A DNA stretch of 18,267 nt from Crocinitomicaceae bacterium (GTDB lineage Bacteria; Bacteroidota; Bacteroidia; Flavobacteriales_G; Salibacteraceae): assembly GCA_018623405.1 (NCBI GenBank), contig JAAZVO010000017.1, positions 1 through 18,267 of the forward strand, read 5' to 3'. Positions 6,982-13,732 of the stretch are shown one piece after another. The notes under the pieces are model-generated. The model saw only the letters and a list, made by a program, of their open reading frames with translations, had not been told where the DNA came from and searched no databases. Within the stretch, counting starts at the first letter, position 1. Each line of letters starts with the position of its first letter. The position numbers and the translations under genes are program-made.

Positions 6982-7053
6982 CTTATTTGAAAAAGAAGAT
7001 TTTTTGGAGAACATATTCAATTAGCAATAATTTTAATTTCACAAAAAAATAAA

Positions 7054-7818
7054 ATGAGGTACTTAAGTTTACTTTTTGCTGTAGTTTTTTCACTTAACGT
7101 TTTTGGATGGGGTCAAACGGGGCACCGAGTTGTAGGAAAAATTGCAGAAAATCATCTTTCTGAAAAAGCCAAAAAAGCTATTGCCGAGCTTATGGATTGT
7201 GAAAGTTTGGCGTATGCTTCAACCTTTATGGACGAAATTAAAAGTGACGATGCCTTTGACCATACCCACGATTGGCATTGGGTAACTATTCCAGATGAAG
7301 GAAATTACAATAGCTCAGAGAAAAATCCTGATGGTGATGTAGTTGAAGCAATAAATAGAATGATTACTATTTTAAAAGATGAATCGGCTGAAAAAATTAA
7401 AAAGCAAGAAGCGCTAAGGTTTTTGGTTCATTTGGTAGGAGATATTCATCAACCACTTCATGTAGGAAACGGAACCGATAAAGGAGGCAATGATGTTAAG
7501 GTGAAGTGGTTTGGTAAAAGCTCTAACCTGCACCGTGTTTGGGACAGTGAAATGATTGACTCAAGAGGGTGGAGCTACAGCGAGTTAGCTAAGGAGCTTG
7601 AATGTGTATGTGATGATAAAGTAAATGATTACCAAAAAGATTTAAACCCTGTAGCATGGGCTGAAGAGGCAATGAAATACCGTAGCCAAGTTTATAACAC
7701 AGGAAATATTGAAAGAATGGGGTACAGATATACCTACGAAAATTGGGATTTGTTAGAAGAGCAGCTATTTAAAGCTGGAGTAAGACTAGCAGGAGTATTA
7801 AATGAAATATTTGGTTAA
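7054..7818 (+). CDS. S1/P1-type zinc nuclease, exported
   Basis: Secreted single-strand nuclease (with likely 3'-nucleotidase activity) that degrades extracellular RNA/DNA to nucleotides. The 254-residue precursor has an 18-residue signal peptide ending VFG; cleavage exposes W19, the N-terminal tryptophan whose amino group binds zinc in this family. The full set of nine zinc ligands can be placed: W19, H24 (WGQTGH), D60, H75 (HDWHW), H126, D130 and H136 (VHLVGDIHQPLH), and H160 and D164 (LHRVWDSE), with spacing close to P1 nuclease. Its stop overlaps the stop of the converging phoD-like gene by three bases with no terminator between. Nuclease plus phosphatase suggests phosphorus scavenging from nucleic acids. 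Confidence 0.94.
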   Translation: MRYLSLLFAVVFSLNVFGWGQTGHRVVGKIAENHLSEKAKKAIAELMDCESLAYASTFMDEIKSDDAFDHTHDWHWVTIPDEGNYNSSEKNPDGDVVEAINRMITILKDESAEKIKKQEALRFLVHLVGDIHQPLHVGNGTDKGGNDVKVKWFGKSSNLHRVWDSEMIDSRGWSYSELAKELECVCDDKVNDYQKDLNPVAWAEEAMKYRSQVYNTGNIERMGYRYTYENWDLLEEQLFKAGVRLAGVLNEIFG

Positions 7819-9125
7819 AAATCTGAGGCTTTTATTTCTTTTCCCCAAATGGCCATTCCGTTTGAGTCGAAGTAGGTTATGGCCATAGCCCTATCATTAG
7901 CAGGACCTACAATTTCAATTAAACCAAAATTACGTTGTTTTATTAATGAGCCTTCAACCCTAAACTCATTCTGCTCATTATTAATTGTTGAAGTTCCTGA
8001 AGTTAATGGACTAACTGTTAAATCGTAAATTTTCAAATTTTCATCTTGGTAAAAACTCAATTCAGAGTGGTGCCTGTCTCCTGTTAAAAAAACAACACCT
8101 TTTATATTTTCCGCTTTAATCAATTGCAGTAGTTTTTCACGCTCCTCCGCAAATACAGCATGGTTTTCAAAAACTGCAGCAGAGTTTAGAAATTGGCCTC
8201 CTACAGCCACAAACTTAAAAGTAGCTTTTGAAAACTTAAGTGCTTCAATTAGCCATTTTACCTGCTCATCACCTAAAATATGTTTTGGTTGTACCTTAAA
8301 ATTTGGCGTTCTATAATACCGATTATCTAAAAGGAAAAAATCAGCATCGTTGTAAGAAAACTTTCCTGTAATACCGGGTTTGCCATTTATGCCATACCCA
8401 TTGTTGCCCCAAAATAGTTTAAAGGCATTAAGTGTTAAGTCTTTATGGGTAAAAGAGCCGTCAGCATCATTAGGTCCAAATTCATGGTCATCCCAAATAG
8501 CATAATGGTTACAAACCGAAAGTAAATGTTGCATTTCTTCTGTTTGCCTAGTGTGGGTATAGCGATGAAGAATTCCACTCCAGGTGTTCCAATCCGCTTC
8601 TCTTAAGTAGGTGTTATCTCCTAACCAAAGCATCATATCAGGCTTTTTATTGGCGATGCTTTCAAATATTTGATATTCACCTCCATAAGGTTTTCCCGGC
8701 CTGTCGAACTCAGGTTCATTAATGTAAGTACAGCTGCCTAAAGCAATTTTAAAATTTGGCGGATCGGTGCGATGCTGCCATAGCTCTTGTGTTTTAAAAC
8801 TTTTATTATGGGGAGGTAAAACGTTCTTTTCATTAACCTCAAAAAGGTATTCGTATTCGGTACCTGGTGTTAAATTAATAGCCTTAAAGTGCAGTACGTT
8901 TCCATTTTCATTAATGCTACGCTTAATAGAAGTAACTGAGGTATCAGTGCCTCCCTTGGGCCAATACAGCATTTTAGCTTCAACTTCTTCTTTAAATTGC
9001 ACCCAAACAAATGTTTCGCGCATTTCTGTGTAGCCTAACATTGGCCCGGATAAAATAATGGAAGGTTCTTGAGCATTTAAAGCGATTCCAAGAAATAATA
9101 AAGTCGATAAGAGAAAATTTTTCAT
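7815..9125 (-). CDS. phoD: PhoD-like metallophosphatase (alkaline phosphatase D family), exported
   Basis: A 436-residue protein with a signal peptide (cleavage near NAQ, residue 19). A beta-sandwich N-domain (about 20-112; GPMLGYTEMRETFVWVQF) precedes the metallophosphoesterase domain: ALGSCTY (128-134), LWLGDNTYLRE (167-176), AIWDDHEFGPND (209-220), LLDNRYYR (265-272) and FLTGDRHHSEL (346-356). These are the PhoD metal-binding and catalytic regions, so it probably releases phosphate from phosphodiesters or monoesters outside the cell. The ATG (9125-9123) overlaps the stop of the upstream cupredoxin frame in an ATGA arrangement, so the two formed one operon. Because that upstream gene is frameshifted, coupling may be weakened. 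Assigning the symbol rests on domain similarity only. Confidence 0.9.
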   Translation of the reverse strand: MKNFLLSTLLFLGIALNAQEPSIILSGPMLGYTEMRETFVWVQFKEEVEAKMLYWPKGGTDTSVTSIKRSINENGNVLHFKAINLTPGTEYEYLFEVNEKNVLPPHNKSFKTQELWQHRTDPPNFKIALGSCTYINEPEFDRPGKPYGGEYQIFESIANKKPDMMLWLGDNTYLREADWNTWSGILHRYTHTRQTEEMQHLLSVCNHYAIWDDHEFGPNDADGSFTHKDLTLNAFKLFWGNNGYGINGKPGITGKFSYNDADFFLLDNRYYRTPNFKVQPKHILGDEQVKWLIEALKFSKATFKFVAVGGQFLNSAAVFENHAVFAEEREKLLQLIKAENIKGVVFLTGDRHHSELSFYQDENLKIYDLTVSPLTSGTSTINNEQNEFRVEGSLIKQRNFGLIEIVGPANDRAMAITYFDSNGMAIWGKEIKASDF

Positions 9126-9578
9126 TCAGCAATTATGTTTAAGGTGCCCACCATGGTTTGGTAATGTCCGGTAAAGGTGCATACATAAGAGTACTTTCCT
9201 GCTGCAGGAGCTTTAAATACAAAAGTGGTTGAGTCGCCTGGTTTTAGCATTTCACTGCCCATTAAAACATCTTTATTTCCCGGTGGAATAAATCTATTTT
9301 TCTTACCTGCACTAATAGCCTTGAACCCATTTCATTGGTTTTACCGAAGGAGCAGAAAACAATATTGTGGAACAAACTTGGATGTTCACTTTCGTTTACC
9401 AGGGTGATTTCTACGTCTTCGTTTGCTTTAAAATTCAAATTTGCAGGTTCATATCTTATTTCCTTCAAATTTTCGCCCAAGGCTACAATACGTTGTTTGT
9501 TTATTTTTTTTCAGATGCTGAATTTGTGCAACCCCAAAAAATTAGAGCACACAAAATATTTAGACCAATTTTTGTCAT
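9122..9578 (-). pseudogene. Azurin-like cupredoxin lipoprotein, two frameshifts
   Basis: The ATG at 9578-9576 starts MTKIGLNILCALIFWGCTNS, a lipoprotein signal with Cys17. The frame closes at TAA after a run of eight A (forward T8, 9504-9511). One added A continues the frame as INKQRIVALGENLKEIRYEP, then NFKANEDVEITLVN and FHNIVFCSFGKTNEMG. At GGTTC (forward about 9323-9328) one missing T moves the frame again, to FKAISAGKKNRFIPPGNKDV, then LKPGDSTTFVFKAPAAGKYS and YVCTFTGHYQTMVGTLNIIAE. Adding the two bases gives exactly 153 codons. All type-1 copper ligands survive in the repaired reading: His in FHN, and Cys, His and Met in CTFTGHYQTM with azurin spacing. It is probably a dead or dying copper electron carrier; sequence error in short homopolymers is the alternative. 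Confidence 0.85.
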
Positions 9579-9604
9579 TTTGGCGAAGTATTTGTTTAAG
9601 GTTT

Positions 9605-9612
9605 CAAAACTA
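9605..9612 (-). promoter_or_regulatory. -7 element for the cupredoxin-phoD operon
   Basis: On the minus strand TAGTTTTG matches TAnnTTTG and lies 26 bases before the cupredoxin ATG. No well-spaced -33 TTG is visible. It is back-to-back with the element at 9647-9654 that serves the plus-strand lipoprotein gene. Confidence 0.45.
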
Positions 9613-9633
9613 TTTAAATACATCTTTAATCCC

Positions 9634-11079
9634 ATGCCCAAGTATTTATATTTGCTGCACCCAATCATAAAAAGTTTGAAAAGTCTCTCTAGGTTTCTTT
9701 TGGTAATTTTTGTTTTCATTTTAGCGGGCTGTGCAAGCTCAAAAAGTTACTATAAAAAGGGTTTTCAGTTAGAAGAAGCTGGTTTAGCCGATGAGGCTGC
9801 CAAATACTATTACATGGCCCTTCAAAAAAACTCGAATAATGTAGAAGCAAAAATTTATTTAAAGAAGACCGCTCAATTGGTTTTGGACAATAAAATGGCA
9901 GACTTTTATAAGGCCCACGGTATGGAGAGTTATAAAACTGCAGTTTATAGTTACTTAGATGCCATGGAGTTCAAAGGAAAAATGGAAAGATTTATTTCTT
10001 TAGATGTAGCTCCGTACTATGAAGAATACTTTGAGGAATCGAAAGAAAATTACTTAGAAGACAGGTATGAGGAGGCCAATGAGTTGCTTGAGGCAGGCAG
10101 GTTTGACCAATCTCAAGAAATTTTTGATGAAATTGCTCAATTAGACCCAAACTATGAAGATGTAAAGGCTTTAAAGAAAATCTCAAAGGCAGAACCTTTA
10201 TATAATGAAGGTCTTGAGGCATTAGAAGCAAAAAAATACAGAGAAGCCTATGCAAAGTTCGACGCCGTAATTCAACTAAAAGGTGCCTATAAAGATGCAT
10301 TGAAATACCGAGAAGAAGCTAAAGAGGCAGCAGTACTCACTATTGCCCTTTTACCCATAGAATCAACCAATGAAAAGGTTGATCAAGAAATAATTGATAG
10401 GTATTATGCCAAAATTTTAAGTGAATTATTGGCCACAAAAAATGAATTTATTAGGGTAATTGATAGGGTTAATACCCAAAAAATCATAGAAGAGCAAAAA
10501 CTTGGTTTATCGGGACTTATTGATGAAAGTAAAGCCGCCAAAACCGGTGAGCTGTTAGGAGCTAAGATTGTAATTACAGGAAAACTTGTTGATTTAAAGC
10601 TTAATGATTCGGGGGTAAAAAGGAATATTGAAAAAGGCTACCAAGCATTTAGAAAAAGAAAGTATAACGCCGTAGGTAAGTATTATTTCTATGAAACTGT
10701 TTACGAAAAAGTAACCTACGATGTTTATGAAGGTCAATCCTCAGTTTCGTCAGCTTTCGAGTTTCAAATGATTTCATCTGAAACAGGAGAAGTACTACTT
10801 TCTGAAATATTTAACCTTTCAAAAGAAGATAAAGTTAGCTACGCGGTTTACGAAGGCGATCATAAATTTTTATATCCGGGAACATGGAAGTCAAAAACAA
10901 CTAAATCTGTTGAAGATCAAGTTTTTACTTCTGTAGCCCAAAAACAAAGTTTAGATAGAAAGTTAACCTCAAGAAAAAGGAATTTAAAGTCTTCTGTAGA
11001 GTTAAAAACCGAAATTATTGAAGAAGTAGGCGAGCAAATTGCCAAGAAAATAGCCCAATACGAAAAAGATAGACCATGA
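9634..11079 (+). CDS. Lipoprotein with TPR-like helices and CsgG-like domain
   Basis: From ATG 9634 the product has 481 residues with lipobox FILAGC (C33). A TTG at 9676 (467 residues, MKSLSRFLLVIFVFILAGC) gives a more normal signal length and lies after the TATATTTG element, so it may be the true start; longer upstream starts run antisense through the cupredoxin gene. Residues 40-230 are helical with TPR-like pairs (SYYKKGFQLEEAGLADEAAK, LYNEGLEALEAKKYREAYAK). Residues 235-325 read TIALLPIESTNEKVDQEIID, LATKNEFIRVIDR, QKLGLSGLIDESKAAKTGEL and LLGAKIVITGKL, the pattern of the CsgG/TolB-N-like fold. The residues after the lipid Cys (ASSKS) lack an acidic surface-export signal, so I infer it faces the periplasm. 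The role is unknown. Its stop overlaps the next start (ATGA). Confidence 0.78.
   Translation: MPKYLYLLHPIIKSLKSLSRFLLVIFVFILAGCASSKSYYKKGFQLEEAGLADEAAKYYYMALQKNSNNVEAKIYLKKTAQLVLDNKMADFYKAHGMESYKTAVYSYLDAMEFKGKMERFISLDVAPYYEEYFEESKENYLEDRYEEANELLEAGRFDQSQEIFDEIAQLDPNYEDVKALKKISKAEPLYNEGLEALEAKKYREAYAKFDAVIQLKGAYKDALKYREEAKEAAVLTIALLPIESTNEKVDQEIIDRYYAKILSELLATKNEFIRVIDRVNTQKIIEEQKLGLSGLIDESKAAKTGELLGAKIVITGKLVDLKLNDSGVKRNIEKGYQAFRKRKYNAVGKYYFYETVYEKVTYDVYEGQSSVSSAFEFQMISSETGEVLLSEIFNLSKEDKVSYAVYEGDHKFLYPGTWKSKTTKSVEDQVFTSVAQKQSLDRKLTSRKRNLKSSVELKTEIIEEVGEQIAKKIAQYEKDRP
9647..9654 (+). promoter_or_regulatory. -7 element for the CsgG-like/LPP20 lipoprotein operon
   Basis: TATATTTG matches TAnnTTTG, with a T-rich -33-like TTT at 9625-9627 at about 19 bases. 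It lies downstream of the ATG at 9634 but upstream of the TTG at 9676, which bears on start choice. Confidence 0.5.
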
Positions 11080-12449
11080 GAATTTTAATGCTAATAGTGG
11101 GGGTGGTGATGCTTTCTTTTGCAGGCTGTAAAAGTAAAGAGAGGTTGGCTGATGTTTCTAAGTCTGCCCCTGATTGGGTAAAAGAAAGGCCTATTTCATC
11201 AGCCTATTATATTGGCATTGGTGTAGCTTCTAAAGTTAAAAGTCCAACAGATTATGCCTTAATAGCCAAAAACAATGCATTAAATGATTTGGCATCAGAA
11301 ATTGAAGTTAAAATTAATGCCAATTCAGTGCTTTATAATCTTGAGCAAAACTCAAGGTATAGGGAAGATTACCTCTCCACAACGAGGTTAAAAAGTGAAT
11401 TAAACCTAGAAGAGTTTGAAGCTGTAGATAGTTATTCTGATAAAGAGAATTATTACATCTATTATAGACTATCAAAAGCTGATTATGCCGCCATGGTTGC
11501 GAGAAAACGTAATGAGGCAGTAGCAAAAGCATCTAGCTTTATAAAGGAGGCTAGAGTTGCAAAAGAGGGACAAGATTATTCAAGAGCTTTAAATAATTAT
11601 ATGCAGGCTTTGTTGGCTGCAAAAGATTATTTAGGTGATGCATTAGAAGTAAACTTAGATGTTTCATCAAGTTATTTTTCTGAGATTCTAAATAAAGAGG
11701 TTGGTAACCTACTAACAGATATTGAAATATCATTACCTGAAGGGGTTTTGTTAATAGACTACTTAAAGCAAGATGGTCCTATTGGCTTTTACGTAAATAA
11801 TGCTGAAGGCAAAATGCTTAAAAACCTTCCTTTAAAACTTAAGCAGTCCACCGGTTTTAGCCGAGGATTAATAACCAATACAAATAATTTGGGCTTTTTA
11901 AGTTTTACCCCCGCAGATTTAAAAATTACAAATGCTAAGGGTGCTATAAAAGTTGAGCTTATTACTGAAGAAATGCTATCCGATAACCTTAAAAAAGAAT
12001 CTATTGTAGAGGGGTATTTAGGTAATTTTAAAACTTTTGAAGAGGTGGTTCAATATCAAATTCAATATCCGGAAATTTATGTAGAAGGTAATGAGTTAAA
12101 CTTTGGAAAAGCCATTAGCGGAAACTACCTTCAAACAGGCATTAAACAAAGTGCCTCAAATAATGGCATTGCGGTAATGCCGCAAAAAAATCAAGCCAGA
12201 GTAATTGTTGCAATTAATTCAGATACCCAACAAGGAGGAGTGAATTTTGAACTATATACCGCCATACTAAATGGAAACATAAAGTTTTCTGATGCTTCTA
12301 CCGGAGAAATAATCTACTCTCATCCACTTACCAAATTAAAAGGCGTTGGTTTAAATTATGAGGTGGCAGGGCAAAACGCCTACGAAAAAGCATCTTCAAA
12401 AGTGGGAGATCAGGTAATTGAAGCTTTTCTTAAAAGTTTAACTAATTAG
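11076..12449 (+). CDS. LPP20-like lipoprotein
   Basis: A 457-residue lipoprotein: signal with lipobox SFAGC (C18), then KSKERLADVSKSAPDWVKER. Residues about 30-150 resemble the LPP20/FlgP-type domain: PDWV, YYIGIGVAS, then a helix of repeated Ala with small spacing (YALIAKNNALNDLASEIEVK) and a strand ending YYIYYRLSKADYAAM. The rest (150-457) includes an Ala-rich helical stretch (ASSFIKEARVAKEGQDYSRA) and a beta-rich C-terminal half with no recognised domain. The start overlaps the upstream stop (ATGA), so it is made together with the CsgG-like protein and probably in fixed ratio. In Vibrio, LPP20-type and CsgG-like proteins occur together in flagellar outer-membrane rings (FlgP, FlgT); no flagellar genes are seen here, so that is a structural analogy only. 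Confidence 0.72.
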   Translation: MRILMLIVGVVMLSFAGCKSKERLADVSKSAPDWVKERPISSAYYIGIGVASKVKSPTDYALIAKNNALNDLASEIEVKINANSVLYNLEQNSRYREDYLSTTRLKSELNLEEFEAVDSYSDKENYYIYYRLSKADYAAMVARKRNEAVAKASSFIKEARVAKEGQDYSRALNNYMQALLAAKDYLGDALEVNLDVSSSYFSEILNKEVGNLLTDIEISLPEGVLLIDYLKQDGPIGFYVNNAEGKMLKNLPLKLKQSTGFSRGLITNTNNLGFLSFTPADLKITNAKGAIKVELITEEMLSDNLKKESIVEGYLGNFKTFEEVVQYQIQYPEIYVEGNELNFGKAISGNYLQTGIKQSASNNGIAVMPQKNQARVIVAINSDTQQGGVNFELYTAILNGNIKFSDASTGEIIYSHPLTKLKGVGLNYEVAGQNAYEKASSKVGDQVIEAFLKSLTN

Positions 12450-12457
12450 TATTCATA

Positions 12458-12486
12458 TTTCGAATAAATAGATATTGGTACTTTTG
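12458..12486 (+). promoter_or_regulatory. Promoter of the toxin-antitoxin operon
   Basis: TACTTTTG (12479-12486) matches TAnnTTTG, with TTT at 12458-12460 about 18 bases upstream as a -33-like element. The antitoxin ATG begins only 4 bases after the -7 element, so the mRNA may be nearly leaderless. Confidence 0.5.
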
Positions 12487-12490
12487 TAAC

Positions 12491-12733
12491 ATGAAAGGCG
12501 TTGAGCTCATAGCATATACAGATAAAGAAGGAAACCTTAAATTCGATTTCCCTACTAATCTGCCCAATAAAAAAATCAAAGTTTATATTTCTTTTGAGGA
12601 AGAATTAGTCCAAAATGAATCCGAAGAGATTTTAACCTTATTACCAAACATCAAGGGGTATGAATTTCTAAATCATGATGAGGAAGATATATATACTGTA
12701 AATGATGGAGAGCCCTTTTATGGTAAAAGGTAG
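12491..12733 (+). CDS. Putative antitoxin of a PemK/MazF-type pair
   Basis: An 80-residue acidic protein (MKGVELIAYTDKEGNLKFDF at the start; DEEDIYTVNDGEPFYGKR at the end). The N-terminal half has two beta-strand-like segments (LIAYTDKEGNLKF and KKIKVYISFEE). The acidic, disordered-looking C-terminal half ends in a DIYxxNDGEPF-type tail, typical of small Bacteroidota antitoxins encoded ahead of PemK/MazF-like toxins, and plausibly the part that wraps the toxin. I do not see a clear DNA-binding fold. It overlaps the toxin start by 14 bases. The call rests mainly on position and general character. Confidence 0.7.
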   Translation: MKGVELIAYTDKEGNLKFDFPTNLPNKKIKVYISFEEELVQNESEEILTLLPNIKGYEFLNHDEEDIYTVNDGEPFYGKR

Positions 12734-13058
12734 TTTCGTATTGGTTTCATTTCCTTTTGAAAATCAGAATATTAAAAAAGTTAGGCCTGCAATTTGTCTT
12801 TCCAATCCCATAGGAGAACATCGGCACATAATTGTTGCATTTATTTCAAGCAGAATTCCAATTAAAGTAGATATTGGAGATATTCATTTTAAAAAAGAAG
12901 ATATTGGTTTTGATATTTCTGGATTAAAAGTTGATTCAGTAATAAAAACCTATAAATTAATATCGATTCCTGAAAACTTAATAATCAGGAGAATTGGAAA
13001 AGCAGGGATTGATTTAACTAATCAGATCGAAAATAATTTAAAATCAATTTTGTTTTAG
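12720..13058 (+). CDS. PemK/MazF-family toxin (endoribonuclease)
   Basis: From ATG 12720 the product is 112 residues: MVKGSFVLVSFPFENQNIKK, then VRPAICLSNPIGEHRHIIVA. The KGSFVLVSFPF strand pair followed by KKVRPAICLS is the classic PemK/MazF opening (GDIVLVxFPFT...KxRPALVL). VAFISSRIP matches the second core strand, and DSVIKTYKLISIP resembles the conserved late strand before the C-terminal helices. The frame also opens at 12702, but that start adds six residues ahead of the first strand and increases the overlap with the antitoxin, so 12720 is preferred. It is expected to cleave mRNA when freed from the antitoxin. A bidirectional terminator follows. Confidence 0.83.
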   Translation: MVKGSFVLVSFPFENQNIKKVRPAICLSNPIGEHRHIIVAFISSRIPIKVDIGDIHFKKEDIGFDISGLKVDSVIKTYKLISIPENLIIRRIGKAGIDLTNQIENNLKSILF

Positions 13059-13059
13059 C

Positions 13060-13092
13060 ATAAAAAAAGCGGCTATAAGCCGCTTATTTTTT
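13060..13092. terminator. Bidirectional intrinsic terminator
   Basis: AAGCGGCT (13067-13074) pairs with AGCCGCTT (13078-13085) over a 3-nt loop. A-rich sequence precedes it and T-rich sequence follows, so it can end transcripts from both the toxin gene (plus) and the small lipoprotein gene (minus). Confidence 0.88.
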
Positions 13093-13107
13093 ATGATTAG
13101 TTAAAGA

Positions 13108-13695
13108 TTAGTTGTTACCCATCTTTTCCATTTCAGCATCGAAAGTTTCTTTAAACTTTTCGTAGTTGTAATCAATTTTTAGGTTTTCGTCTTTGCTTAA
13201 AACCTCACTGTATCTATTTAGTAACTCTTCGCCTGAAAGCTCTATAGCTAAGTAAGTTTTGTATTTTCCTTCAGGAGTTTTTACAAGTTTTTCACAGATG
13301 GTTCTAACACCACGTAACTCTTGGTTTACAACAGTTCTAGCGTTTTCCTCAAACCTTTCTAGTAACTCTTCTTTGTTGTTAAATTCACTAGATTTTACAT
13401 AGTTATCACCAACTACTTTCATAGTAGTTTGAATATCTGAAGCTAATTGGGCTTTTGCGTTGCTCATCGATTTCTTTTTAGAAGTCATTTGGTCAATGCT
13501 TTCTCCAACAGCGTTGCTTCTAAAATACTTGTCGTTTGAGAAATAGTCAACCCCTGAACAAGGCAAGGTAATTTCTACTTCACCTATTGGAGCTTTTCCT
13601 CCGTCTGCTAATTTCTTTTTGTTCTTACAGCTAGAAAGCTGTAAAGTGGCTAGGCCTAAGGCCATAAATAAAGATACTTTTAAATACTTTTTCAT
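13108..13695 (-). CDS. Small LPP20-like lipoprotein
   Basis: A 195-residue lipoprotein: MKKYLKVSLFMALGLATLQL then SSC (lipobox Cys23), followed by KNKKKLADGGKAPIGEVEI. The post-lipobox CKNKKKLADGGK closely parallels CKSKERLADVSK of the 457-residue lipoprotein on the other strand. Both then show a small-residue helix with LASDI or LASEI (here SNAKAQLASDIQTTM) and a late strand (YKTYLAIELSGEELL), as in LPP20-type domains. The C-terminus is helical and charged. It lies 37 bases downstream of the MMPL exporter gene on the same strand and probably shares its transcript. The basic residues after the Cys do not fit an acidic surface-export signal, so it likely faces the periplasm. Function unknown. 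Confidence 0.72.
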   Translation of the reverse strand: MKKYLKVSLFMALGLATLQLSSCKNKKKLADGGKAPIGEVEITLPCSGVDYFSNDKYFRSNAVGESIDQMTSKKKSMSNAKAQLASDIQTTMKVVGDNYVKSSEFNNKEELLERFEENARTVVNQELRGVRTICEKLVKTPEGKYKTYLAIELSGEELLNRYSEVLSKDENLKIDYNYEKFKETFDAEMEKMGNN

Positions 13696-13732
13696 GATGT
13701 GCTAATTATTGTTTATAGAATTTAATCCAATA

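Noticed and set aside
9367..9633. Long N-terminal extension of the CsgG-like lipoprotein frame
   Set aside because: It runs antisense to the cupredoxin locus, places 120 residues before the lipobox and lies upstream of the likely promoter.
9501..9719. Minus-strand 72-residue open frame starting upstream of the cupredoxin lipoprotein signal
   Set aside because: Only its last part, from Met at 9578, is the real lipoprotein signal; the upstream part overlaps the promoter region and the start of the CsgG-like gene.
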